In this document: positions 50,141 to 59,265 of the stretch, one piece after another | Position numbering within the stretch: position 1 is the first letter of the stretch | Layout: every line of letters starts with the position of its first letter | From: Kribbella aluminosa | GTDB lineage: Bacteria > Actinomycetota > Actinomycetes > Propionibacteriales > Kribbellaceae | NCBI RefSeq assembly: GCF_017876295.1 | Contig: NZ_JAGINT010000001.1 | Span: forward strand, 3,472,001 to 3,536,000 | Reading direction: 5' to 3' | Length of the DNA: 64,000 nt | The notes under the pieces: generated by a model | What the model was told of the DNA's origin: nothing | Databases searched by the model: none | Seen by the model: the letters and a program-made list of their open reading frames with translations, nothing else | Made by a program: the position numbers and the translations under genes

Positions 50141-52059
50141 CGGAGACCGCCGATCCGGATCAGGTTGCGGCCCTTGATCGTGTAGAGCGCGTCGCCGTTG
50201 TGCGACGCGGTGATCAGTGGGTAGCTGTAGATCTGGGCGCCGAGACCGTCGACCACCGTGGTGACCTTGGTGCCGTCGACCTTGAAGACGCGGGTGTTGT
50301 CGGTGCCGTACAGGCCGCCGCGAGCGATCACCAACCGGCTCTGTCCGGTGCCGATGGTGGTGTTACCGAGGAGCTTGCCGGTGCGCGGATCGAGCACGGC
50401 GAGACGACCGTCGTCCGTGGTCGCGTAGAGACGCCCTCGGTAGACCACGACGTCGCTGTAGCTCTGCGCCTTCGCGAGCGGCCCCGTCTCCCACAGAGTG
50501 CGATTGCCCCGCGGGTCGAATGCGACAATGGTTGCCTGCGGCAAGATCGGGTCGGTGCCGAGGCTGTTCCGGGTCGCGCCGCCGAGGTACGCGATGCCGT
50601 CCGCGGTGGTCACGGAGCGGACCGACTGCTGCGGTACGACGCCGCGATGGACCTCGCGCTGCCCGCTGTCGAGGTGCTGCTCGACCAGAGTCCCGTCGTA
50701 CTTGCCGTAATCGGGCTCGGTGGAGATCAGCCACGTCCGCGAACGGGCGTCGTACGCCGCATCGGTCGGGCGGGTCTGCTCGTTGCCGATCTGGCCGAGC
50801 TCGTGCAGGGCCGAGCCGTCGGGCTTCAGCTGCCAGAGCCGGGCCAGCGTGTAGACGCCGAGGTACACGCTCCGGCCGACCGGGGTGAGGGTCTTCGCCT
50901 CACCTGGGAGGAACGTACGCGTGCCGGCGCCGGTCGCCAGGTCGTGGACCTGGATGCCGGCCTTGCCGCTGACCAGGACCGACGACTGCGTGGCGGCGAT
51001 CGCCATCGCCTGCTCGGGCGCGGGCGGGAGACCTGCCTGGCCGAGGTCGGTGCCGGTGAACGTCCCGGTCGGCTCGTCGAAGTCGACGACCTGGCTGGTC
51101 AGCTCGGCCCTGATCGTGCTGCCCTCGACGAAGATCCGGTTGAAGTACGCCCCGTCGTACGGCGAACCGAGCCGGGTGAGGTTGTTGTCGCGGTACCGGT
51201 AGAGGGTGCCGGACGGGCGGGTGCCGAGGTAGATGTCGGCCCCGCTCAGGGTGATCGCGGTGATGTACTGGTCGCCGCCGGGCGTCTGCACGTCGACCGG
51301 GTTGCTCAGGTCGTTCGTGTCGTAGACCAGCATCGTGCCGGTCGGGGAGAGGCTCGCGGCGAGCTTGGTCCCGTCGAGCGCGAGCGTGGCGACGAACGTC
51401 CGGTCGGCGTACTTCGCCGGCAGGATCTCGCGGCGCTCGCCGGTGGCCCGGTCGATCGCGATCAGGTGCGCCTTGGTGCCGACGCCCGCGTAGATCGTGG
51501 TCGCGTCGGCGGCGATGCTCCGGACGTACTGCTCGCCCGCGACCGCGGCACCGTACGACCTGGTCGCGCCGGTGGCCGGGTCGTACTCGTGGACCGCGCC
51601 GTCAGGGTAGGTACCGGCGACGATCTTGCCGTCCGGGGTCGCCGCGATCGACCAGATGAACGAGCCGAACTGCGCGACCTTCACGGCGGTGCCGGTGCTG
51701 GTGTCGATCTTGTAGACGTCGCCGGGCGTGTAGAGCCCGATGTAGAGGTCGGTGCCGAGGCGCGTCATCGCCCAGGCGCCAGCGCCGGTCGGCAGCGAAA
51801 GTTTGCGGTCGACGGTCCTGGTCGCCGGGTCGAACGCGCCGACCTGGACCGGCGAGACACCGGAGGTGATGGTCCAGATCCGGTCGCCGACCTGCTCGGC
51901 GACGCTGGTCGAGGTGACGGCCGACGCCGGGCCGAGATCGGTCACCGTCGGCGTTTCGGTCCGGGCCGGAACTGCGGCGCCGGCCGGAGCGGAAACTGTC
52001 ATGAATCCTGTGCAGCTGAGCAGAGCGATGCTCAATCCCCGTACGAATCGCTTGTCCAC
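50137..52059 (-). CDS. Secreted multi-blade beta-propeller protein (quinoprotein-like repeats)
   Basis: The GTG at 52059, four bases after GGGAGG, gives 640 residues (an upstream ATG is possible). The N-terminus is a Sec signal (RFVRGLSIALLSCTGFMTVS, cut near AGA). The mature protein repeats a WD/PQQ-like blade pattern of about 40-50 residues (ATPDGKIVAGTYPDGAVHEY, GTKAHLIAIDRATGERREIL, GGATRNSLGTDPILPQATIV, DGRLAVLDPRTGKLLGNTTI), enough for one or two seven-blade wheels. No metal or PQQ ligands could be identified. It may be a binding scaffold or a lyase. It is the first structural gene of the unit behind the regulator at 52166. Confidence 0.8.
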   Translation of the reverse strand: MDKRFVRGLSIALLSCTGFMTVSAPAGAAVPARTETPTVTDLGPASAVTSTSVAEQVGDRIWTITSGVSPVQVGAFDPATRTVDRKLSLPTGAGAWAMTRLGTDLYIGLYTPGDVYKIDTSTGTAVKVAQFGSFIWSIAATPDGKIVAGTYPDGAVHEYDPATGATRSYGAAVAGEQYVRSIAADATTIYAGVGTKAHLIAIDRATGERREILPAKYADRTFVATLALDGTKLAASLSPTGTMLVYDTNDLSNPVDVQTPGGDQYITAITLSGADIYLGTRPSGTLYRYRDNNLTRLGSPYDGAYFNRIFVEGSTIRAELTSQVVDFDEPTGTFTGTDLGQAGLPPAPEQAMAIAATQSSVLVSGKAGIQVHDLATGAGTRTFLPGEAKTLTPVGRSVYLGVYTLARLWQLKPDGSALHELGQIGNEQTRPTDAAYDARSRTWLISTEPDYGKYDGTLVEQHLDSGQREVHRGVVPQQSVRSVTTADGIAYLGGATRNSLGTDPILPQATIVAFDPRGNRTLWETGPLAKAQSYSDVVVYRGRLYATTDDGRLAVLDPRTGKLLGNTTIGTGQSRLVIARGGLYGTDNTRVFKVDGTKVTTVVDGLGAQIYSYPLITASHNGDALYTIKGRNLIRIGGLR

Positions 52060-52165
52060 AAGGCCTCCCGGGACAGTGCGCACCGAATTACGGTCATGGC
52101 TGAAATTATCCGGACGTGCGTCGTCCCGTCAACCACTGGGAAGTAGGTCGTGTCTGGTGACCTGA

Positions 52166-53380
52166 TCAGAGGTGAACGCGATAAACGACCAGCGGGCGGC
52201 CGCTGCCGGTGCCGAGCTGGGTGCCGGTGGCCTCCGCGAGGCCGGCGCGTTCGAGGCGGTTCAGGACGCGACGGGCGGTCCGCGGCTGGATGCCGAGGTG
52301 GTCGGCGACCGAGCGGGTGGTGAGTCCGTCGTCAGGGGTGGCGCGGACGAGTTCCTGGAGGCGTTCGAGGGTCGCCTTCGAGAGACCGGCGCGCTGCGCG
52401 AGCAGTTGGAGTTTCGAGCGTTGCTGTGCGCGGGGCGGGGCGCCGCCGACCAGCACCAGGTCGATGTCGTTGCGCAGCGACACCACGGCCGCCGTCCGGC
52501 CGGCCGTCTTCGCGCGGCCGAGGGCGCGCCGGGCGAGCACCTCGGTCTCGGTACCGGAGCCGCCGATGCCGAACCCGATCCGGACCGGCCCGAACTGCTC
52601 CTTGAGCCGGTTGAGCATGCTCAGCTCGGTGAACGCGGCGGTCGCCTGTTCGAGCGGCCCGCGGGTCGCGATCACCAGCCAGCGTTTGTCGTCGTACCGG
52701 AGCACGCTGCCACCGAGCGAGCCGGCCTCGCGGCGCAGGGCGCTCTCGGCGGCCGGCGCGATCTCGACCAGGCCGAGCGCGATCTGCGCATCGTCACTGC
52801 GCAATGCGTCATGAACGAGCAGCAGACTGTTCACCGCGGAGCGGACCGAGTGCACCGACGGCGCGAGCCGGACCGTGGTCTGCTCGGTCCGGAGCTTCTC
52901 GTACGCCGATCGCAGACAGGTGATCGCGACCCCGGCCTTGGCCTGCCGGTGGAACGCGACGATGTCGTCGAGGCTCAGCCCGGGCCGGTACGGCAGCACC
53001 TTGACGCCACGCATCGGCAGCCCGACCTCGTCGAACGTCTCCCGGACGTCGGCCTCGTCGAGTACGTCGATGCTCAGCGACGTGACGTCGTGGCCCTCGC
53101 TGAGCAGCTGCACCAGAGTGCGCATCAGCGTCGCGCCGGTGTACTCGACGTGCGCGGCCGGCCGGTCGAGCAGGTCCTGCGCGGCGGCGATCTGGTACGG
53201 GACGACACCGGTGAACAGCCAGGCGTCGACACTACCCGGCGCCTCGGCCATCACCTTCGGTGTGTCGGTCTCCCGGCGGTACCGCAACGGGACGACCTCG
53301 ACGCCGCGCAGGCCCCTCACGATCCGGCTGCTGGAGGTGACCAGGTCCGACGGTCCTACTACTCCGATCGTCGTCACCAT
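52166..53380 (-). CDS. Transcriptional regulator with sensory, degenerate cyclase-like and winged-helix domains
   Basis: The ATG at 53380 gives 404 residues. The first ~200 resemble a PrpR-like or periplasmic-type sensor fold (TTIGVVGPSDLVTSSSRIVR, VDAWLFTGVVPYQIAAAQDL, VLPYRPGLSLDDIVAFHRQA). Residues ~230-310 (DKRWLVIATRGPLEQATAAF, GPVRIGFGIGGSGTETEVLA, RRALGRAKTAGRTAAVVSLR) look like a degenerate GGDEF/nucleotidyl-cyclase domain, lacking the GGDEF residues. The C-terminal winged helix is TTRSVADHLGIQPRTARRVL and NRLERAGLAEATG. It lies 107 bases upstream of the propeller gene on the same strand and probably controls the unit. The ligand is unknown. Confidence 0.7.
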   Translation of the reverse strand: MVTTIGVVGPSDLVTSSSRIVRGLRGVEVVPLRYRRETDTPKVMAEAPGSVDAWLFTGVVPYQIAAAQDLLDRPAAHVEYTGATLMRTLVQLLSEGHDVTSLSIDVLDEADVRETFDEVGLPMRGVKVLPYRPGLSLDDIVAFHRQAKAGVAITCLRSAYEKLRTEQTTVRLAPSVHSVRSAVNSLLLVHDALRSDDAQIALGLVEIAPAAESALRREAGSLGGSVLRYDDKRWLVIATRGPLEQATAAFTELSMLNRLKEQFGPVRIGFGIGGSGTETEVLARRALGRAKTAGRTAAVVSLRNDIDLVLVGGAPPRAQQRSKLQLLAQRAGLSKATLERLQELVRATPDDGLTTRSVADHLGIQPRTARRVLNRLERAGLAEATGTQLGTGSGRPLVVYRVHL

Positions 53381-53462
53381 GCGCGGGTCCCCATGCGGGC
53401 CAGTCTCGTCAGAACACCCCACCGCTGCAAGAACCCGCGCCGTCGTGGACTACGTTCCACTT

Positions 53463-54077
53463 ATGGAGCGGGTTCTGGACTGGATCGACGAGGGTACGGC
53501 GCTGTGCCGGGGAGCACTGGCCGACCTCGAGGCACCGTCGCTGCTGCCGGGGTGGTCGCGACGCCACGTGGCCGCGCACCTTTCGCTGAACGCCGAGGCC
53601 CTGGGCAACCTCGTGCACTGGGCGCGAACCGGTGAGGAACGCCCGATGTACCCGTCCGCGGACGCCCGGAACGCCGACATCGAGAAGGCCTCGTCCCGCC
53701 CGGCGGACGACCTGCGGACGTGGTTCGACGAGGCGTCGGCCGGACTGCGGGCGTCGATGACGACCCTGACCGGCGCTCAGTGGCAGACGCAGGTACTCAC
53801 CTCACGCGGAGCGCCGATCCCGGCTACCGAGGTCCCGTGGATGCGTTCGGTCGAGGTCATGATCCACGCCGTCGACCTCGACGCCGGCGTCACGTTCGCC
53901 GACCTTCCGGACGACTTCCTCACCAGACTCTGCGACCACATCCGCACCCAGCGGGGCGACGTACCGGAGGTCCGCGGCCCGCTCGCCGAGGTCGCGGCCT
54001 ACCTGTCCGGCCGCCCGTACGCCGAGGTCACCGGCCCGGACGGCACTCCCGCGGGACCGCTCTCGGCCTGGCTCTAG
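53463..54077 (+). CDS. Mycothiol-dependent maleylpyruvate-isomerase-family protein (DinB superfamily)
   Basis: The 204-residue protein starts at ATG ERVLDWIDEG. The DinB-like four-helix bundle has one recognisable metal-ligand set: LPGWSRRHVAAHLSLNAEAL (the HVAAHL motif) and SVEVMIHAVDLDAGVTF (the HxxD motif). These match the actinobacterial maleylpyruvate isomerase family that uses mycothiol and zinc. The C-terminal domain is RGPLAEVAAYLSGRPYAEV. The true substrate may be a xenobiotic or aromatic-ring product. Its stop overlaps the convergent DinB gene by four bases. Confidence 0.88.
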   Translation: MERVLDWIDEGTALCRGALADLEAPSLLPGWSRRHVAAHLSLNAEALGNLVHWARTGEERPMYPSADARNADIEKASSRPADDLRTWFDEASAGLRASMTTLTGAQWQTQVLTSRGAPIPATEVPWMRSVEVMIHAVDLDAGVTFADLPDDFLTRLCDHIRTQRGDVPEVRGPLAEVAAYLSGRPYAEVTGPDGTPAGPLSAWL

Positions 54078-54718
54078 GAGTTGCGGGCGCGGAACTCTTC
54101 CCACAACGCCGGGTCGTAGCCGGGGAGGGCGTGGACGTACGCCATCCACGTGTCCCGGTCGATCTCGCCGGTGATCCGGGCGCGGTACATCCGCAGGTAC
54201 TCCTTGTCGTCCGGCGACATCGGGTCCCCGGGCCGGCTGCCGACCCGGCCGTCGGTCAGCTCGCGGACGACATCCGCGTGACCGGTGTGCCGGGTGGTGT
54301 CGAGCAGCACCGTGAGGATCATCTCGCGCAGGCTGACGGTGTTCCCTGTGTGATGCGTCCCGGTCGCGTCCAGATCGAGCGCCCCGATCGAACGGGCAGC
54401 CGCCGTACACGCCCGCTCGTACGCCGCCACCAGCTCGGCGACGGACTCGTCCGCCGTTGCCCACATGTCCAGCCCGAAGAACAGCTCCTCGTCATCGAGC
54501 CCGTCAACCATCTGGTCCGCCGCCTGCTCCTGCCCGAACGCCGCCACCAGGTACCCGTAGGTGATCCCGGTCAGATGCTTCACGATCCCGATCAGGTTCG
54601 TCCCCGTCGGCGTCATCGGCCGCCGGAGCGCGTCGTCGCTCAGCCCTTCGACCTTCCAGAGCAACGAGCGTTGAACCTCATCAAGGTGCTGCAGCAGCAG
54701 CGTCTTCTCGGGCGTCAT
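54074..54718 (-). CDS. DinB-family (DUF664) mycothiol S-transferase-like protein
   Basis: The ATG at 54718 gives 214 residues: EKTLLLQHLDEVQRSLLWKV, then GTNLIGIVKHLTGITYGYLV (the first His ligand) and ILTVLLDTTRHTGHADVVRE with the paired His ligands RHTGHAD. This is the DUF664 subgroup, which in actinobacteria often uses mycothiol to conjugate electrophiles. The start is inside the last 38 bases of the upstream gene, indicating coupling. Together with the maleylpyruvate-isomerase-like gene it makes two DinB-type enzymes arranged tail to tail, sharing four bases. Confidence 0.87.
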   Translation of the reverse strand: MTPEKTLLLQHLDEVQRSLLWKVEGLSDDALRRPMTPTGTNLIGIVKHLTGITYGYLVAAFGQEQAADQMVDGLDDEELFFGLDMWATADESVAELVAAYERACTAAARSIGALDLDATGTHHTGNTVSLREMILTVLLDTTRHTGHADVVRELTDGRVGSRPGDPMSPDDKEYLRMYRARITGEIDRDTWMAYVHALPGYDPALWEEFRARNS

Positions 54719-55268
54719 CCACGACACGGTACCGAAGATGGGTGACATCCCGATCGGCCAGCTGCCGCACGTTCTCGAGCTCGATGTACTCCGCGGGAAG
54801 GTTGTCGAAGAGGCGCCGGCCCTGACCGAGGAGAACGTTGACGACATGCAGCTCGAGCTCGTCGAGCAGTCCGGCCCGGAGCAGCGCCTGCCCGACACCA
54901 GCGCCATGGACCAGCACGTCGCGGTCACCAGCGGCGGCCCGCGCCTCGGCGGCGCACTCGGCGACGTCGGTCACGTAGCGCGCGCATCCGGGCGGTACAT
55001 CGTCCGGGTGGTGGGTGAGGACGAAGATCGGTACGCCGTCGTGGTGGTCGCCCTGCCAGCGCCCGGCGTGCTCGAACGTACGCCGTCCCGCGATCACGGC
55101 CCCGGTGCCCAGAGCTTCGGCGTACACCTGGCCGCTCGGCCCGTCGGAGTCGCGGTCGTCGAGCCAGTTGAACAGCCGGAAGCCGCCCCGGCCCATCGGT
55201 TCCTCGACGCTGTCGTCCGGTCCGACCACGAAGCCGTCGAGCGACACGCTCATGTACAGGCGGATCAA
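54681..55268 (-). CDS. Dihydrofolate-reductase-like (RibD C-terminal) protein
   Basis: The 195-residue protein has the DHFR-like/RibD fold: MIRLYMSVSLDGFVVGPDDS, AVIAGRRTFEHAG, FVLTHHPDDVPPG and DVLVHGAGVGQALLRAGLLD (nucleotide-binding loop), ending LELHVVNVLLGQGRRLFDNL. Members reduce pteridine-like or unknown substrates with NADPH. The ATG overlaps the FAD-oxidoreductase stop by four bases, and its own 3' end overlaps the DinB gene by 38. The last ~10 residues (DDAREDAAAAAP) are unlikely to matter. Confidence 0.88.
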   Translation of the reverse strand: MIRLYMSVSLDGFVVGPDDSVEEPMGRGGFRLFNWLDDRDSDGPSGQVYAEALGTGAVIAGRRTFEHAGRWQGDHHDGVPIFVLTHHPDDVPPGCARYVTDVAECAAEARAAAGDRDVLVHGAGVGQALLRAGLLDELELHVVNVLLGQGRRLFDNLPAEYIELENVRQLADRDVTHLRYRVVDDAREDAAAAAP

Positions 55269-56485
55269 CGGGGACCTCCGAGTGACTGGGGGAAGTGGAA
55301 GGTGTTCGTGGGGTCGTACTTCTGCTTGATGCTCAGGAGGCGGTTGTAGTTCGGGCCGTGGTACGCCGTGGGCCAGTCGGGCAGGGCGGGGTCGGGGAAG
55401 TTGGGGTAGACGCGTCCGGACGCGTGGGGGTGTGCGACGGACCAGGACCGGCGTACGGCGTCACCGTCCGGGCCGGTGTGTTCGAGGAGGAAGCGTTCGC
55501 CGCGATGGGCGAACGCGGTGGCGTCGACCGGGACGCGGTTGTAGGCGCCGCCCATCGGGGTGAAGTTCAGCTCGCAGCCGCTGCCGAGGAGTTCGTCGAT
55601 CGTGGCGCGGGGGAGTGCGGTGCGGACGAACTCGGACTTGCTCTGCAGAATCCGCTCGTCGGACCCGCCTTCGGACAGGCTGCGCTTGAGGTCGGGCCAG
55701 CTGAGGTCGTCGCGTACGTCGACCTCGCCGTCTGCGAACGGGCCGGGATCGAACGCAGCGAGGCTCGCGCCGAAGACCTCGACCCGATCGGCGGTCACGG
55801 TCAAACTCGCGGTGATGTCATCAGGCGCGTCGGGCGCCCACTGCTGCCAGGCATCGATCATGTCGGCGGCGCGATCACGAGGCCAGGTGATCCGGAACCG
55901 CGTCGCGGCCGGCGACGGTACGGCGGCGAACAGCAGCGAGGTGACCACGCCGAACTGCCCACCGCCCGCCCCGCGCAACGCCCAGAACAGCTCAGGGTCC
56001 CGATCGTCGTCACACACCACAACGTTGCCGTCAGCAAGTACCACGGTCGCCGCCAGCAGCCGGTCACACGTCAGCCCGTACCGCCTCCCCAGCAACCCGA
56101 GCCCGCCTCCGAGCGTCAGCCCCACGATCCCCACCGTCGGCCCACATCCCGCCGGAATCGTCAGCCCGAACTCGTGCAATCCGCGATAGACCTCCGCGAG
56201 CCGAGCTCCTGCCCCGATCGTCGCCAAGCCGCCCTCGACAGAGACGGCTGCCATCGGAGACAGGTCGAGCAGCAGCCCGGTAGTCGAGGAGCGCCCGGCA
56301 AAGCAGTGTCCACCCCCGCGAGGCGTTACCGGCAGGCTCCGCGACCCGGCGTAGGCGAGTGCTTCGGCGACGTCCTCGGCGGTTCTGCAGCGGGCTATGG
56401 CCTCGGGACGGACGTGGTCGTACTGCGGTTGCGCCGGCCTCCGCAGTACGTCGTACAACTCGTGGTCATCCCCGATCAGTTCCAT
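55265..56485 (-). CDS. FAD-linked oxidoreductase (berberine-bridge-enzyme-like)
   Basis: The 406-residue flavoprotein starts ELIGDDHELYDVLRRPAQPQ. The FAD-binding PCMH domain has VTPRGGGHCFAGRSSTTGLL, where the His can be the covalent 8-alpha attachment, then LATIGAGARLAEVYRGLHEF, IPAGCGPTVGIVGLTLGGGL and GLLGRRYGLTCDRLLAATVV. The substrate part holds GAGGGQFGVVTSLLF and the BBE C-terminus NYNRLLSIKQKYDPTNTFHF. It would oxidise an alcohol, sugar or alkaloid-like substrate and pass electrons to oxygen. It has no signal peptide. It overlaps the next gene by four bases. Confidence 0.92.
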   Translation of the reverse strand: MELIGDDHELYDVLRRPAQPQYDHVRPEAIARCRTAEDVAEALAYAGSRSLPVTPRGGGHCFAGRSSTTGLLLDLSPMAAVSVEGGLATIGAGARLAEVYRGLHEFGLTIPAGCGPTVGIVGLTLGGGLGLLGRRYGLTCDRLLAATVVLADGNVVVCDDDRDPELFWALRGAGGGQFGVVTSLLFAAVPSPAATRFRITWPRDRAADMIDAWQQWAPDAPDDITASLTVTADRVEVFGASLAAFDPGPFADGEVDVRDDLSWPDLKRSLSEGGSDERILQSKSEFVRTALPRATIDELLGSGCELNFTPMGGAYNRVPVDATAFAHRGERFLLEHTGPDGDAVRRSWSVAHPHASGRVYPNFPDPALPDWPTAYHGPNYNRLLSIKQKYDPTNTFHFPQSLGGPR

Positions 56486-56494
56486 GTGCCGACG

Positions 56495-57304
56495 TTAGAC
56501 GGCACCCGCCCGACGCGCTTGAACGAAACGGGCGCCTAGGAACGGTGCCCACGACGCGGTGTGGTCGTGGCCGCAGTCGCACCTGTCGGCCTTGTCGCCG
56601 AGGAGATCGCGTGGCGTCACCCCGGCCAGCCGCACGCACTCGCGGGTGAGGTGCGCGTGATCGGCGTACCCCACCTCGGCCGCCAGATCCGCGAGCCCAC
56701 TGCCGAAACCGGCCTGCGCCAGTGCGAGGTACCCCTGGAAGCGCAGCGTTCGTTGCAGCGTCTTCGGTCCGACCCCGGTCGCCGTCAGGCACCGCCGCCG
56801 GAGCTGGCTCTCGGACAGCGACAACTCGTCCGCCAGCGTCGCGATCGCGGTCGGCTGCCACGGCATCAACCGCCGTACCAGCTCCGCCACCACCGGATCC
56901 GGCCGCAGCTCCTGCCGGGCGAGGTACCGCTGCACCCCGAGCAGCGCGTGGTGCGGACTCGCCGCGTCCGCCACTACGGCCCCGATCACGTCCGCGGGCG
57001 GCCCCCACAGGTCGACCGCGCAGTCCACCAGTTCGTCGGCCGGTACGCCGAGCAGCCGCGTGCCAGCTCCGGGCATGAACCGGACGCCGACGATCGTCGT
57101 CCGCGGCGGGATCACCTGCAGGTGCGCGCGGGTCAGCGGGCCGATCAGCCGCGGTACGCCGCCGACCGGGCAGTGCAGCTCGACACCGCCCGTCGGCAGG
57201 TCGCGCTGGGGGTACGGCTCCGAGCCGGTGCGCTGGATCCAGACCGTACGGACGAGACCGGCCAGTGCGGGTACCGGCGCGCTCTCGTCGTACGTCTGCT
57301 CCAT
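56495..57304 (-). CDS. AraC-family transcriptional regulator
   Basis: The 269-residue protein (ATG at 57304) has an N-terminal domain with AGLVRTVWIQRTGSEPYPQR, DLPTGGVELHCPVGG and GVRFMPGAGTRLLGVPADEL, the usual 'DUF6597' type ligand domain. The C-terminal AraC helix-turn-helix pair is TAIATLADELSLSESQLRRR and LADLAAEVGYADHAHLTREC, with FQGYLALAQAGFGSGLAD between. The start codon shares one base with the stop of the Kup gene (TGATG), so the two are translationally coupled. That is unusual for a regulator. The gene is followed nine bases later by the oxidoreductase operon, which it may control. Confidence 0.92.
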   Translation of the reverse strand: MEQTYDESAPVPALAGLVRTVWIQRTGSEPYPQRDLPTGGVELHCPVGGVPRLIGPLTRAHLQVIPPRTTIVGVRFMPGAGTRLLGVPADELVDCAVDLWGPPADVIGAVVADAASPHHALLGVQRYLARQELRPDPVVAELVRRLMPWQPTAIATLADELSLSESQLRRRCLTATGVGPKTLQRTLRFQGYLALAQAGFGSGLADLAAEVGYADHAHLTRECVRLAGVTPRDLLGDKADRCDCGHDHTASWAPFLGARFVQARRAGAV

Positions 57305-59265
57305 CAGACCTCGATGTGCGAACCGATGATGACGGTGCGGTCGCGGGGGAGGCTGAAGGCCTCGGCCGCGTCCGAGGTGATGTGGGCCGTGGCGAGGAAC
57401 AGCTGTTTGCGCCAGCCGGCCATCGTCGGCGCCTTGCCGCGTCGAAGCTCGATCTTGGACAGGAAGTACGACGCCCGCTCGAGATCGAGCGGTCCCTCCG
57501 ACTCGGACGGATCCAGCAGCGCCAGCGCGGCCGGTACGTCGGGGCGCTCCATGTAGCCGAACTTGATCGTGACGTGCGTGATCCCGTCGTCGCCGTACCC
57601 GAGGTCGTTCACCGTGACCCGGTTCTCCTCGGCGACCCGCGGTACCGGCTCGGTGTCGATTGCGACGATCACCACGTGCTCGTGGCGGACCTCGTTGTGC
57701 TCGACGTTCGCGCGCAACGCCAGCGGGGCGCTGACGCCGCCGCGGTTCAGGAAGATCGCCGTACCGGGGACCGTGCGGACCGGCAGCTTGCCGGAGCTCA
57801 GCTCGTCGATGAACTCCTGCAGCGAACCCTCGGCCCGCTCCCGCTCGCGGGTGACGACCTCGCGGCCGCGCTGCCATGTCGTCATCACGGTGAAGGAGGT
57901 GAGCGCGATCAGCAGCGGCAGCCACGCGCCGTGCAGGAGCTTGGTCAGGTTGGCCGCGATGAAGAGCCCGTCGATCAGGAGCAGCGGCGCGGCACCGGCC
58001 ACGATCAGCCACCTCGGCACCTTCCAGCGGTAGTGCGCGACGTAGAAGAACAGGAGCGTGGTGATGGTGATCGTCCCGGTCACGGTCATGCCGTACGCGT
58101 ACGCCAGCGCGGCCGAGCTGCGGAACGCGAAGATCAGCGTCAGCACCGACACGAACAGGAGCCAGTTGACGAACGGTACGTAGATCTGGCCGATCGTGGT
58201 CGCCGACGTATGCGTGACCCGCAGCCGCGGCAGGTACCCGAGGCGGGCCGCCTGCGCCATCACCGAGTAGGCACCGGTGATCACGGCCTGCGACGCGATC
58301 ACGGTCGCCGCGGTCGCGAGCAGCACCAATGGCAGCCGGCCCCAGCTCGGCACCAGCAGGAAGAACGGGCTGCTGATGTTCGCGTGGTCCTTCAGGATCA
58401 GCGCGCCCTGGCCCAGGTAGCTGAGCGTCAGCGCCGGCAGCACCAGGAACAGCCAGCCGCGGCTGATCGCCTTCCGGCCGAAGTGCCCCATGTCGGCGTA
58501 CAGCGCCTCGGCGCCGGTGATCGACAGCACGACCGCCGCGAGCGCGAAGAACGCGATGTGGAAGTGCCCTGCGAGGAAGCTGATCGCGTACGTCGGGGAG
58601 AGCGCCTTGAGGATCGCGCCGTGCTCGAGGATGCCGCCGATCCCGGCAGCCCCGATCACGGCGAACCACACGATCATCACCGGCCCGAACGCCCGGCCGA
58701 TGGACTCGGTGCCGCGGCGCTGGACCATGAACAGCCCGACGATGATCACCGCGGTGATCGGGATCACGTACTCGCCCAGGGACGGCTGGACGGTTTTGAG
58801 CCCCTCGACCGCGGACAGCACCGAGATCGCCGGCGTGATCATGCCGTCGCCGAAGAACAACGACGCCCCGAACAGGCCCACCGTCGCCAGCGCCGCGGCG
58901 GCCCTCCGGCCCGGGTGGGTACGGCGCCACTTGCGGAGCAGCGTGATGAGCGCCATCACGCCGCCCTCGCCGTCGTTGTCCGCGCGCATCAGCAGCAGGA
59001 TGTACGTCACGGTGACGATGATCATCACCGACCAGAAGATCAGCGACACCACGCCGTACACATTGTGGTCACTGAGCGGCACCGGGTGCGGGTCCCCGGG
59101 GTTGAACACCGTCTGCAGGGTGTAGATGGGGCTGGTGCCGATGTCGCCGAACACGACGCCGAGAGCGCCGACGATCACGGCAAGCTTCACCGTGTCGTGT
59201 GCTGCGCTGTGCCCAGGTACAGCCTCAGGGCTTTCGCCGGTGCTGGGCGTTTGCTGATCCGTCAC
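57304..59265 (-). CDS. kup: Kup-type low-affinity potassium transporter
   Basis: The 653-residue membrane protein has about twelve helices and brings K+ into the cell by proton symport. Hallmarks are LGVVFGDIGTSPIYTLQTVF, GGVMALITLLRKW, LFFGDGMITPAISVLSAVEG, AEALYADMGHFGRKAISRGW and the C-terminal soluble part (AIFLNRGGVSAPLALRANVE, GYGDDGITHVTIKFGYMERP). The GTG at 59265 was used. The end RDRTVIIGSHIEV matches the family. Its stop overlaps the AraC gene start by one base. The short divergent gap to the MFS gene (76 bases) shows no riboswitch-like element. Confidence 0.96.
   Translation of the reverse strand: MTDQQTPSTGESPEAVPGHSAAHDTVKLAVIVGALGVVFGDIGTSPIYTLQTVFNPGDPHPVPLSDHNVYGVVSLIFWSVMIIVTVTYILLLMRADNDGEGGVMALITLLRKWRRTHPGRRAAAALATVGLFGASLFFGDGMITPAISVLSAVEGLKTVQPSLGEYVIPITAVIIVGLFMVQRRGTESIGRAFGPVMIVWFAVIGAAGIGGILEHGAILKALSPTYAISFLAGHFHIAFFALAAVVLSITGAEALYADMGHFGRKAISRGWLFLVLPALTLSYLGQGALILKDHANISSPFFLLVPSWGRLPLVLLATAATVIASQAVITGAYSVMAQAARLGYLPRLRVTHTSATTIGQIYVPFVNWLLFVSVLTLIFAFRSSAALAYAYGMTVTGTITITTLLFFYVAHYRWKVPRWLIVAGAAPLLLIDGLFIAANLTKLLHGAWLPLLIALTSFTVMTTWQRGREVVTRERERAEGSLQEFIDELSSGKLPVRTVPGTAIFLNRGGVSAPLALRANVEHNEVRHEHVVIVAIDTEPVPRVAEENRVTVNDLGYGDDGITHVTIKFGYMERPDVPAALALLDPSESEGPLDLERASYFLSKIELRRGKAPTMAGWRKQLFLATAHITSDAAEAFSLPRDRTVIIGSHIEV

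Noticed and set aside
52053..52061. TTGTCCACA, the actinobacterial DnaA-box consensus
   Set aside because: It is formed by the start of the propeller gene and stands alone.
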